A stretch of 7,731 nucleotides of DNA from Methanomassiliicoccus sp. (GTDB lineage Archaea; Thermoplasmatota; Thermoplasmata; Methanomassiliicoccales; JACIVX01), in contig DYTM01000057.1 in the NCBI GenBank assembly GCA_020725985.1, forward strand, positions 1 through 7,731. The letters are read 5' to 3'. The position numbers and the translations under genes are program-made. Positions 1 to 5,657 of the stretch are shown here, piece by piece; within the stretch, counting starts at the first letter, position 1; the number at the start of each line of letters is the position of its first letter. The notes beneath the pieces were generated by a model that ran no database searches, was not told the origin of the DNA, and worked only from the letters and a program-made list of their open reading frames with translations.

Positions 1-37
1 TTTTCAGAAAATAATCCAGTACTCGTTCGGTCGTCAT
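1..37 (-). CDS. 5' end of a leftward gene, cut by the window edge
   Basis: Only 12 codons are visible, starting with an ATG whose codons read MTTERVLDYFLK and staying open to the edge. A GAGG lies 8 bases upstream of the ATG, which is acceptable ribosome-site spacing. It begins 53 bases after the stop of the 70-residue leftward gene and would be the next gene of the same operon. The frame is also open further upstream, with a TTG at 53-55, so the start could be a few codons earlier. The product cannot be identified from so little sequence. Confidence 0.35.
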   Translation of the reverse strand, partial: MTTERVLDYFLK

Positions 38-90
38 CTCATCTTCCTCGCTCAAAGCTTTCCGATAGTCATTCCCACTATTCTGCCCAT

Positions 91-303
91 CTAGAGTAGC
101 CTCACTGTCCGGCGGATCTCCTCCAGTATCGAGTTCAGCTTCCGGGCTTCCTCGAGGAGATGGGAAGAATCGATGTTCTTCGCTGTCTCGAGCAAGATTT
201 CATCAAGATTCCTCATGCCGGCCTCGGTGAGCTGATGCAGACGGAGGTCCGCCTTGGGTGAAAGTCTCTTTGGAAGGGGATTGGACAATTCCCTTTTCCT
301 CAA
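91..303 (-). CDS. Small helical hypothetical protein (70 aa)
   Basis: I do not recognise this protein. It opens with a basic segment (MRKRELSNPLPKRLSPKADLR, residues 1-21). The rest, about residues 22-70, is rich in Leu, Glu, Lys and Arg with a helical, possibly coiled-coil pattern (for example LLEEARKLNSILEEIRRTVR). The start is a TTG at 303; a second in-frame TTG at residue 6 follows GAGGAAAAGGG and may be the true start. It diverges from the rightward 182-residue gene and shares about 70 bases of promoter region with it. It is probably followed in the same operon by the gene entering the left edge. A small DNA-binding or accessory protein is possible but unproven. Confidence 0.5.
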   Translation of the reverse strand: MRKRELSNPLPKRLSPKADLRLHQLTEAGMRNLDEILLETAKNIDSSHLLEEARKLNSILEEIRRTVRLL

Positions 304-324
304 TCTAATATATGGTGGATTTTC

Positions 325-337
325 TTAACGGCGTTAA
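325..337. promoter_or_regulatory. 13-bp palindrome in a divergent promoter region
   Basis: TTAACG-G-CGTTAA is a perfect inverted repeat with a one-base centre. It lies between the divergent starts at 303 (leftward) and 372 (rightward), next to the A/T-rich run TTAATAAA (334-341) that could serve as a TATA box for the rightward gene. Position and symmetry suit an operator for a dimeric regulator controlling both genes. Chance occurrence in an A/T-rich spacer is also possible. Confidence 0.35.
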
Positions 338-371
338 TAAACGAAATCCTTAAGCATCATGGAAGAGGATA

Positions 372-920
372 ATGCGCTTCGGGACGGGGATTTTGGCGAT
401 AACTGATTGGAACGAATACTATGAGCAATTCAGAGAGCTGGTGGAGGAGATCGGTAAGAGAGGTTTGAACTCCGACCGCGTTGACCAACTGATGGAATGC
501 ATTGATGAGGGGGGAAGAGAAAGTCAGTTCAATCTCGACACACTACTGCCTTACTACCACTTATGTGTGGACTTGAAGGAACTCGCCGATTCGCCCTTGA
601 TCAGAGAACTCATTCGAATATCGGAGATTGCCGGCTTCCCTTCCTTGGGCGAATGGAGGAAGATCGGACTCGAAGACTGTTTCAAGATCGCGGTGAGCTG
701 GGCCAGTCAAGACGCACTGGGCATATTTGATGATGTCATTGAGAATTTGGAGATTCGATTCCCCCTCGAAATGAGTGACGAGCCCAGGGCAAGGTACGAG
801 ACAAGTATCCGCCTCGTCTGTATCGTGAGGTCGGGACCTCTTCTCATTGCAAAGAACCCGCCTCATGATCTGGTGGTCTCCGAGTTCGCACGACTTTCCG
901 AAATGCTTGAGAAGAAATGA
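372..920 (+). CDS. Hypothetical protein (182 aa)
   Basis: I do not recognise a family. The sequence is soluble-looking, acidic and mostly helical, with no signal peptide or membrane segment. A Leu/Cys-rich helix (PYYHLCVDLKELADSPLIRE) occupies about residues 60-79, and a second hydrophobic stretch (IRLVCIVRSGPLLIA) about residues 146-160. The ATG at 372 is preceded by GGAAGAGG with short spacing. A nearby ATG at 359 is in another frame that stops quickly, so 372 is preferred. The gene diverges from the leftward 70-residue gene and converges on the leftward cassette, from which a hairpin separates it. It has no obvious functional partner here. Confidence 0.65.
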   Translation: MRFGTGILAITDWNEYYEQFRELVEEIGKRGLNSDRVDQLMECIDEGGRESQFNLDTLLPYYHLCVDLKELADSPLIRELIRISEIAGFPSLGEWRKIGLEDCFKIAVSWASQDALGIFDDVIENLEIRFPLEMSDEPRARYETSIRLVCIVRSGPLLIAKNPPHDLVVSEFARLSEMLEKK

Positions 921-944
921 TTGAGGGGGCGCTCAATCCCTTTT
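919..944. terminator. Hairpin plus T-run between convergent genes
   Basis: GATTGAG (919-925) pairs perfectly with CTCAATC (932-938) around a GGGGCG loop and is followed on the plus strand by TTTT (941-944). It begins at the stop codon of the rightward 182-residue gene and contains the stop codon (933-935) of the leftward helix-turn-helix gene. It could therefore end transcription from either side. Confidence 0.5.
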
Positions 945-1298
945 CGCGGGCTCCTTACACACGGAAATTATGACGGTCCTCTTTTGAAGGTGCGAGTAAT
1001 ACTTCTTCGCCTTCGTGTAATACTCGTAACCGTTGGCCTCTGCGGCAATCGACAGAAGAGAAACGGACTTCTTGCGGTCATCCTTCAAGATTCTTCGGAC
1101 GGTCGTTTCCGGAATGCCACTGATCCTGGCGAGCCATACCCAGCTCTGGTTCCTGTACGGTAGGTCATACTTCTCGACCGAAGTGAGGAGGGACTCGGCG
1201 TCGTCGAGGCTATATCCCGTCTTCATTCGCCCGGGCTCCTCGGCGAAGTCGTATTCCTTGATGAGCCGCTTGATCCGTTGTGTGCTAGTCTTTGTCAT
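933..1298 (-). CDS. Small helix-turn-helix-like protein (121 aa)
   Basis: Last gene of a leftward three-gene cassette. Residues 55-74 (WLARISGIPETTVRRILKDD) have the classic helix-turn-helix pattern: a short helix, a Gly turn and a recognition helix with TVRRIL. This suggests DNA binding. A basic N-terminus (KTSTQRIKRLIKEY) and a Tyr/Lys-rich helix (residues 91-106) flank it. No catalytic motif is visible, so this is more likely a regulator than a recombinase. The ATG at 1298 follows GAAGG at close spacing, 10 bases after the upstream gene's stop. The closest family is not identified, and the DNA-binding call rests on pattern only. Confidence 0.6.
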   Translation of the reverse strand: MTKTSTQRIKRLIKEYDFAEEPGRMKTGYSLDDAESLLTSVEKYDLPYRNQSWVWLARISGIPETTVRRILKDDRKKSVSLLSIAAEANGYEYYTKAKKYYSHLQKRTVIISVCKEPAKRD

Positions 1299-1308
1299 TG
1301 ACCTTCAA

Positions 1309-1692
1309 CTAAGTGGTCTTCCTGATGTATTCCATGTAACCGGACCATCTCCCCTCTGGCTCTTCGCTTCGCTCCTTCTTGTTCTCCTTCTCTTCGCCGG
1401 CTTCCCGGACTAGCCCCGATATTTCAGGATCGCCGGCCACAACCTCGGGTTTATCGCTTGACTCATCGGGGAGCTCCTCATCCCGGGTCATGATCCATTG
1501 GATGATCGTGACGTCGAAAATGCCCTCCCTCTCGCACCCTTGACACTCCTCGAGGGATATCGGGGGCCGGTCGGTCTTCGGGCATTTGGTTCCTTCCGTC
1601 GGCTCTTCGTTCAAGAAGAAGACGAAGCACCTCTTCCGACGATCTGCCCCGGTCTTCCGTTGGAGCGATCGCACCCGTTCTCTCGATGGCAC
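1309..1692 (-). CDS. Cys-motif protein with charged tail (127 aa)
   Basis: Unrecognised protein and middle gene of the cassette. Four cysteines (C22, C37, C50, C53) lie in an N-terminal half that ends with the pair CQGC, an arrangement compatible with a small metal-binding knuckle. Residues 71-115 are extremely rich in Glu, Asp and Lys and are probably disordered, and a short aromatic/basic end (GYMEYIRK) follows. The start is a GTG placed directly after the TAA of the preceding gene (TAAGTG), with GGAGG ahead of it at normal spacing. This indicates translational coupling with the Cys/His-finger gene. The opposite strand has an open frame here, but the coupling and ribosome site favour this strand. 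Confidence 0.6.
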   Translation of the reverse strand: MPSRERVRSLQRKTGADRRKRCFVFFLNEEPTEGTKCPKTDRPPISLEECQGCEREGIFDVTIIQWIMTRDEELPDESSDKPEVVAGDPEISGLVREAGEEKENKKERSEEPEGRWSGYMEYIRKTT

Positions 1693-2160
1693 TTAGCTCC
1701 CTCCTTCTCCTCGATCCCGAAGCTTGTCCTCGACCGTCTCCAACCGTTCGGTCAGGTCCGACAGTTCAAGAGTCTTCAAAAGACAGTTACACAATGACGC
1801 CAATGCCGTCGCCTGTCGGGGATGCAAACGCCCGTCGATCAGGGCGTTGATGCCTTTCTCAAGCGTCTTGCGTAATTGGTCCGTGTCCTTGATCGGACCG
1901 GCCTTGAAACCCTCTACCGGGGTCGCGATTTGCCTTTTCCCGCCCCTGCTTCGGGCCAGGTCCATGATCTCCTGATAGTCGGGGTCGTGCATCGCGCAGT
2001 ATCGTTTGCCCCTCAAGGGAGCTGCCCGGCAGTGCTCCCCGCTATCCATGATATGAGCGCACAATCCGTCGGACCTTGGAGTGATGTTGTTGTCGGGGCC
2101 GGTCGCCGCAGGGTCCCGCGGATTCTTCTTTTGAACGATCTCCTCAGATTCTCCTGTCAT
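1693..2160 (-). CDS. Cys/His zinc-finger-like small protein (155 aa)
   Basis: First gene of the leftward cassette. Residues 34-58 carry C34, C44, C55 and H58 (C-x9-C-x10-C-x2-H) around HCRAAPLRGKRYCAMH. This resembles a widespread but uncharacterised class of small proteins with a CRA-x-PLxGxxYCxxH signature, which I recall often from accessory or phage-like contexts; I could not check this here. The finger probably binds one zinc. After a basic linker (SRGGKR), residues 94-150 form helices (RKTLEKGINALIDGRLHP, then a Leu-rich helix) that look like an oligomerisation or coiled-coil domain. The ATG at 2160 follows a purine-rich GGGATGGGAA. It abuts the next gene without a gap. It is not an enzyme by any visible motif. 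Confidence 0.7.
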   Translation of the reverse strand: MTGESEEIVQKKNPRDPAATGPDNNITPRSDGLCAHIMDSGEHCRAAPLRGKRYCAMHDPDYQEIMDLARSRGGKRQIATPVEGFKAGPIKDTDQLRKTLEKGINALIDGRLHPRQATALASLCNCLLKTLELSDLTERLETVEDKLRDRGEGGS

Positions 2161-2173
2161 TTCCCATCCCTTT

Positions 2174-2255
2174 CTAACTATCTAACTGCAAACTAACCTC
2201 CAACTAACTCGCCTATCCAGATGACAAAAGAATGAGGAAAAGTTAGTAAAGTTAG
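2174..2255. repeat. Six short CTAAC/GTTAG repeats
   Basis: CTAAC occurs at 2174, 2182, 2193 and 2204, spaced 8, 11 and 11 bases. Its reverse complement GTTAG occurs at 2242 and 2251, inside a 9-base direct repeat (AAAGTTAGT at 2239 and 2248). All six lie within 82 bases just upstream of the cassette's first gene. Near-helical spacing suggests several binding sites for one protein, possibly the cassette's own helix-turn-helix product. An iteron-like role is a weaker alternative. Confidence 0.5.
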
Positions 2256-2398
2256 TAGAAAAAGAAAAAGAAAGAAGAAAGTGGTTTCTCATCTCTCTAT
2301 CCCTCTGTGACAAGTTGCCCGAATCAGGGCATTTTCGGCCTCTAGCCAGTCATCAGAGCGGACAGAAATCCCACTCGGTCCACTTATTCGTGTTCATT

Positions 2399-2417
2399 TG
2401 CTGAGCGTGTCTCAGCA
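2399..2417. terminator. Perfect 7-bp hairpin downstream of the ACT gene
   Basis: TGCTGAG (2399-2405) and CTCAGCA (2411-2417) are exact inverted repeats with a CGTGT loop. The hairpin lies about 75 bases past the stop of the leftward ACT-domain gene and could end that transcript. No T-run follows on either strand, so an operator or RNA processing site is equally possible. Confidence 0.35.
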
Positions 2418-2492
2418 CTTCTGCGAGAATGACGAGGCTCGTTTGAAACCTCCCTGTGTGAGCTTGACCACGGTGTTCTGCTGACAGGATAT

Positions 2493-2879
2493 CTAATCCT
2501 GGAACACAACGCGATGACCATGACCTTCAAGCGCGCCGATGGCCTTCCTCAAATCCCGCTCCTTGACGATTATATAGTCGGTATCGAAGGTCGAGAAAGC
2601 GAGCACCGGTACCTCCGCCTCCGCGAGCGGCTTGAGGGCGGAGAGGAGGATTCCTACCTCGTCAAAACCGAAGGGGCCTTCAATCTTCAAGCATCTCCAT
2701 CCCCTCTCAGACCGGATTCCGCTTGGAAGGATATCCTGTCGGCAAACGATCGAGATCCCACCGTCTGCCTTCGCCACGAAGATGAGTTCCTCGTCCGCGG
2801 CCCACGAAGGAATCCTTGATTCCGATTCCAGCCTGCTCACCGCAAAGGCCGTCTCGAGAACCGAAATAGTCAGGGGCAT
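2493..2879 (-). CDS. ACT-domain protein of COG3603/CASTOR type
   Basis: Small regulatory-type protein, probably a cytoplasmic amino-acid or small-ligand sensor. From the ATG at 2879 it has 128 residues. The N-terminal half (LETAFAVSRLESESRIPSWA, then a Phe/Val strand and GGISIVC) and the C-terminal half (WRCLKIEGPFGFDEVGIL, ALKPLAEAEVPVLAFSTF, DTDYIIVKERDLRKAI) match my memory of two-lobed ACT proteins of this group. The pattern GILxxLxxxLAEAxVxxxxxSTFDTDYIxV is especially typical. The frame is open upstream to a TTG at 2924, but that TTG lacks a ribosome site and adds 15 residues absent from homologues as I recall them. It follows the Cys-rich gene in a two-gene operon. The ligand is unknown. 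Confidence 0.8.
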   Translation of the reverse strand: MPLTISVLETAFAVSRLESESRIPSWAADEELIFVAKADGGISIVCRQDILPSGIRSERGWRCLKIEGPFGFDEVGILLSALKPLAEAEVPVLAFSTFDTDYIIVKERDLRKAIGALEGHGHRVVFQD

Positions 2880-2911
2880 TCCGTTCGCACATTGGACAAG
2901 AACGACTTCAT
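2870..2911 (-). other. 13-codon mini-ORF overlapping the ACT gene start
   Basis: AAAGGAGAGG stands directly before an ATG at 2911 that is out of frame with the ACT gene. It encodes MKSFLSNVRTECP and stops with a TGA at 2870-2872, a few bases after the ACT ATG at 2877-2879. The ACT start itself has only a weak ribosome site. A ribosome finishing the mini-ORF would sit on the ACT start, so translational coupling is plausible. A chance ribosome-site match is the alternative. Confidence 0.3.
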
Positions 2912-2930
2912 CCTCTCCTTTCAAGAAGAT

Positions 2931-3209
2931 TCAGTGAGCGGAGGTCTCCTGTTTCGCATCTCGGTCGAAAGCCTTGTGCGTGACCTTGAGGACCACCAGG
3001 GGGCACAGGGCTTGGTACTCCCGGACGATGCTGCATTCGTCGTAGTCGCCGCACTCGAGGCACGACTGCAACCCTCTGGCGATGACGCAGTCGTACACCT
3101 TGCATCGATACCTCGACGAGTACTTCATTTCCTCCCTGCAGCCCTCGCATTCCTGGCCGAAGAAGGGGCATTTCTCGCATGCCCTCCCGCAGGCCCCTAT
3201 GACTATCAT
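2931..3209 (-). CDS. DUF3795-like Cys-rich protein (92 aa)
   Basis: Contains 11 cysteines, at residues 7, 11, 14, 21, 24, 36, 41, 50, 53, 59 and 69. The order CGxxCxxCP, CxGC, CxxxxC, CxxCxxxxxC matches the layout I know from DUF3795-type proteins, which are small Cys-rich proteins of archaea and anaerobic bacteria thought to bind metal or Fe-S centres. No enzyme motif is seen, and no signal peptide, so it should be cytoplasmic. The ATG at 3209 has ATATAT (3232-3237) centred about 25 bases upstream, which fits leaderless archaeal transcription. It leads an operon with the ACT gene, whose possible TTG start is only 6 bases after this stop. The bound metal and the function are unknown. Confidence 0.75.
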   Translation of the reverse strand: MIVIGACGRACEKCPFFGQECEGCREEMKYSSRYRCKVYDCVIARGLQSCLECGDYDECSIVREYQALCPLVVLKVTHKAFDRDAKQETSAH

Positions 3210-3216
3210 CAGTGTC

Positions 3217-3237
3217 GTGTTGGATTAACACATATAT
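3217..3237 (-). promoter_or_regulatory. TATA box with adjacent inverted repeat
   Basis: ATATAT at 3232-3237 is centred about 25 bases before the ATG at 3209, the spacing expected for a leaderless archaeal promoter. Between TATA and start lies GTGTT-ggatt-AACAC (3217-3231), a perfect inverted repeat in the place where an archaeal repressor would block polymerase entry. Confidence 0.5.
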
Positions 3238-3302
3238 GAATCCTACCGGCCAAGCCGCCGAATTGTTCACTCCCCCGCCTATGCCCCGAATCCAAATCAT
3301 CA

Positions 3303-3309
3303 TTTAATA
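3303..3309 (+). promoter_or_regulatory. Probable TATA box for the SCP2/dehydrogenase operon
   Basis: TTTAATA, preceded by the A-rich CCAAATCATCA, is centred about 35 bases before the ATG at 3341. This would place the transcript start near 3331 and give a leader of roughly 10 bases without a ribosome site. Confidence 0.45.
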
Positions 3310-3340
3310 CGTCCTTGACGAATATCAACGACAGATCAAC

Positions 3341-3766
3341 ATGACAGGGGGAGAGGAGGGAAGCCTCAAGTTTCCGAGCGAGGCCTGGTTCGCCAGATTC
3401 GTGGAGGAACTGAACAAGAACCGCGACTACGAGGAATCGGCGAAGAAATGGGAGGGCGACTTCTTGTTCATCGTCAACACCGGGCCGGAGCTCGAGAAGG
3501 AAGCGGTCTGCTATATGGACCTACATCACGGGAAGTGCAGGGAGTGGGCGCTCCTTCCGGACAGGAACGCCAGGAAGGCTGAGTATATAGTCGAGGGACC
3601 TTACCAGAGCTGGCGGAGCCTCATCATGGGGGAGCTGGAGCCGATGCGCGCCATTATGGGGAGGAAGCTCAAGCTCACCGGGAGCATGATGAAGGTCATG
3701 CGAAACGTGAACGCGACCTCCGAGCTGGCGAAGAACTGCCGCAAGGTCCCGACAGCTTTCCTATGA
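3341..3766 (+). CDS. SCP2 sterol-binding-fold protein (141 aa)
   Basis: Single-domain SCP2-type protein (the SCP2/COG3255 family as I know it), expected to hold a fatty, acyl or other hydrophobic ligand in the cytoplasm. The domain spans about residues 13-138. It shows the opening helix WFARFVEELNKN, strands GDFLFIVNTGPE and AVCYMDLHHGKC, the WRSLIMGELEPMRAIM helix, and the typical end GRKLKLTGSMMKVMRNVNAT with CRKVPTAF. Length and layout fit the stand-alone family. The ATG at 3341 follows a TATA-like box and has no ribosome site, so near-leaderless translation is likely. It is followed 31 bases later by the iron alcohol dehydrogenase, almost certainly in one operon, so it may present a hydrophobic substrate to that enzyme. 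The ligand is not predictable. Confidence 0.85.
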   Translation: MTGGEEGSLKFPSEAWFARFVEELNKNRDYEESAKKWEGDFLFIVNTGPELEKEAVCYMDLHHGKCREWALLPDRNARKAEYIVEGPYQSWRSLIMGELEPMRAIMGRKLKLTGSMMKVMRNVNATSELAKNCRKVPTAFL

Positions 3767-3797
3767 ACACCTTCCTGATCGCGTCGGAGGAGTGTCC

Positions 3798-4946
3798 ATG
3801 TGGGAGTTCACGAGCCCAAGAACGATAGTGTTCGGAGAGGGAAGCCTGGAGTTTCTCAAGGAACTCGATGGAAAGAGAGCGTTCATCGTCGCTGGGAGGT
3901 CCGTCAAGAGGTTGGGAGTAGTAGACAGAGTGACTTGCCTCCTGAGCGAAGCCGGATTCCGGACCGAGGTGTTCGACGAGGTGGAGCCGGAGCCCTCTCT
4001 TGATACAATCACGAGGGCGGCGGAGGCGGCAACAAGATTTCAGCCCGATATCATCGTCGGTCTCGGCGGGGGCAGCAGTATGGATGCCGCAAAGGCGATA
4101 TGGGCGGCCTACGAGAGACCGGACATACCGGTGGAGGCGATAAACCCGCTTGAGAAGATGGGGTTGAGGGCGAAGGCCCGACTTGTCTGCATCCCCACGA
4201 CGAGCGGATCTGGGTCCGAGGCGAACTGGGGAACGCTTGTGACCGACCTGGAGGGAAGGGTCAAGATGGAGATCGCCTCGAAGGAGCTGGTGCCGGACAT
4301 CGTCATATCTGATCCAGAGTTACCCGGCATGATGCCCCCTCAGCTGGCGGCGGACACCGGAATGGATGCCCTCGCACACGCCGTCGAAGCGTACGTAAGC
4401 CAGTGGCACAATGACTTCTCCGATGCGGTGGCAGTCAAGGCGATCCAGATGATTTTCACTTACCTCCCCGAGTCATGCGCCACCGGTTCGCTGGAGGCGA
4501 GGGAGAAGGTCCAGAACGCTGCAACCATGGCCGGCATGGCGATCGGCAATTCCCATGTTGGCGCGGCTCACGCGATGGCACACTCCCTCGGAGCGGTCTT
4601 CAAACTGCCGCACGGAAACATCGTCGGCATCTTCCTTCCCCACGCGATCGAGTTCAACGCCGGGACTGCGTCGGATCGGTTCGGGGACATAGCAAGGGCG
4701 ATCGGGATTCCTTTTGAACAGCCGGGCGATGCCGGGAGGGAGCTGGCGAAGGCTGTAAGGGGTCTGATGGGGACGATCGGACAGGTCTTGTCGATCAAGG
4801 AGTTGGGGGTGAGCGAGGACGAATTCCTCGGTCAGATTGACGGGCTGGTGGAGAGGGCCGCACAGTCGTCATGTACCCTCACGAATCCAAGAAATCTGTC
4901 GGTCGAGGAATATAGGGAGCTGTTCCTGAAGGCATTCGAGGGATGA
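3798..4946 (+). CDS. Iron-containing (group III) alcohol dehydrogenase
   Basis: NAD(P)-dependent oxidoreductase interconverting an alcohol and its aldehyde or ketone with an active-site iron. Counting from an in-frame GTG at 3792, the nucleotide-binding motif GLGGGSSMDAAK covers residues 90-101 and TTSGSGSEAN residues 136-145. The iron ligands align as D192, H196 (in GMDALAHAVEAY), H260 (GAAHAMAH) and H274 (LPHGN), with the same spacing as in E. coli FucO (D196, H200, H263, H277), so the enzyme should be active. The length of about 382 is normal. GGAGG at 3786-3790 is 7 bases from the ATG at 3798 but overlaps too closely with the GTG, so 3798 is chosen. It is the second gene of the SCP2 operon. 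Substrate unknown; a hydrophobic one is inferred from the neighbour. Confidence 0.95.
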   Translation: MWEFTSPRTIVFGEGSLEFLKELDGKRAFIVAGRSVKRLGVVDRVTCLLSEAGFRTEVFDEVEPEPSLDTITRAAEAATRFQPDIIVGLGGGSSMDAAKAIWAAYERPDIPVEAINPLEKMGLRAKARLVCIPTTSGSGSEANWGTLVTDLEGRVKMEIASKELVPDIVISDPELPGMMPPQLAADTGMDALAHAVEAYVSQWHNDFSDAVAVKAIQMIFTYLPESCATGSLEAREKVQNAATMAGMAIGNSHVGAAHAMAHSLGAVFKLPHGNIVGIFLPHAIEFNAGTASDRFGDIARAIGIPFEQPGDAGRELAKAVRGLMGTIGQVLSIKELGVSEDEFLGQIDGLVERAAQSSCTLTNPRNLSVEEYRELFLKAFEG

Positions 4947-4975
4947 GACCGACAAGCCTGTTGGAGAAAGGGACT

Positions 4976-5006
4976 GGGGAGCGAGCGAATCAGGGCCGCT
5001 CGCCCC
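4976..5006. terminator. Strong convergent hairpin terminator
   Basis: GGGG plus CGAGCG (4976-4979, 4982-4987, with an AG bulge) pairs with CGCTCGCCCC (4997-5006) around a 9-base loop. It lies 29 bases past the dehydrogenase stop and includes the last codons and stop (4990-4992) of the leftward methyltransferase, so it can serve both convergent operons. No T-run follows. Confidence 0.55.
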
Positions 5007-5649
5007 TATCGGATCGAACGAAGACCGCTTCCAACTCGACCCTTCGATGAGTCCTCCCGCGGAACCGCTTTTCCACCGTCCTCTCCACTATCCTCTTCGC
5101 CTTCATTCGGCTGAAGAGGTCGGCAAGCTCCGATTCCGTGAAGTAGTGGCAGATGATCCCCGATCCCTTGAGAAGGGTCCCGCCTTCGACCTCCCTCCCT
5201 TCCCCCGCCCTCATGTCCCGGGTCGAGAAGACCCTGACGACTGCTCTGCCACCCCTTGCGAGCACCCGTTCCATTTCTGCGACTGCCTCGATCCTCTCTG
5301 CCTCCACAAGGTGGTCGATGATGTGGAAGGCCAGGATCACCTCGAAAGATCGATCGGCAAGGGGCAGATTGGTGACATCGCCGACAATGAGTTCTATGAG
5401 GTCCGAGGACTTCGATCTCGCGGAGCACTTCTTCAGCGCGGTCAGGGAGTGGTCGAGTCCCGTGACACGGCGACCCGATTCCGCGAGTCCCAAGAGGGTC
5501 TTCCCGTCCCCGCATCCCAGCTCGAGCACCGTCCCCCCTCCCTCGGGGCACGAATCGAGATCCGCCGCGCCCTTCCACAACCTGGGACTTTTCTTGTACT
5601 CCCTCTCCCAGCTCTCTCTTTGGGACAGTCTCCAGGATTCGTTGCCCAT
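4990..5649 (-). CDS. Class I SAM-dependent methyltransferase (219 aa)
   Basis: Transfers a methyl group from S-adenosylmethionine to an unknown acceptor. The Rossmann core is clear. Motif I is VLELGCGDGKT (41-51). Motif II is GLDHS (64-68), whose D66 should bind the ribose hydroxyls. GDVTNLPLADRSFEVILAFH (90-109) holds the adenine-contact Asp91 and motif IV region. A post-core helix and strand follow (EMERVLARGGRAVVRVFS, 125-142). This is the Methyltransf_11/25 type. The C-terminal part (HYFTESELADLFSRM) resembles the tail of this subfamily, whose substrates are small molecules, lipids or quinones. The ATG at 5649 has only weak upstream GAACGG. It lies 63 bases after MarC and may be co-transcribed. 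A role in quinone methylation with the nearby UbiA is possible but unsupported by motif. Confidence 0.85.
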   Translation of the reverse strand: MGNESWRLSQRESWEREYKKSPRLWKGAADLDSCPEGGGTVLELGCGDGKTLLGLAESGRRVTGLDHSLTALKKCSARSKSSDLIELIVGDVTNLPLADRSFEVILAFHIIDHLVEAERIEAVAEMERVLARGGRAVVRVFSTRDMRAGEGREVEGGTLLKGSGIICHYFTESELADLFSRMKAKRIVERTVEKRFRGRTHRRVELEAVFVRSDRGERP

Positions 5650-5657
5650 CCGTTCAC

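Larger units (their letters stand above)
2161..2492. other. 332-base gene-free region upstream of the cassette
   Basis: No convincing coding frame or tRNA is visible on either strand. From left to right it holds a cluster of CTAAC/GTTAG repeats (2174-2255), a purine-only run on the plus strand (about 2256-2281), mixed sequence, a perfect hairpin (2399-2417), and a small inverted repeat around the stop of the ACT gene (2485-2501). The leftward cassette promoter should be here, but I see no clear TATA box. Confidence 0.55.

Noticed and set aside
286..946. Similar strings CAATTCCCTTTTC (near 286) and CAATCCCTTTTC (near 935) as possible attachment repeats
   Set aside because: They differ by an indel, are short and low in complexity, and do not flank the cassette.
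1033..1797. Long rightward open frames opposite the cassette genes (1033-1413, 1498-1797, 1876-2196)
   Set aside because: The leftward frames have ribosome sites, stop-start coupling (TAAGTG) and a recognisable Cys/His finger. The rightward ones have compositional features of antisense shadows and no family likeness.
2281..2395. Possible eroded coding remnant on the minus strand (a stop-to-stop stretch of about 30 codons)
   Set aside because: It has no start codon and no recognisable similarity, and a frame this short is expected by chance.
2161..2492. tRNA or other structured RNA gene in the gap
   Set aside because: No T-arm-like GTTCRANNC, acceptor pairing or other recognisable RNA signature found on either strand by eye.
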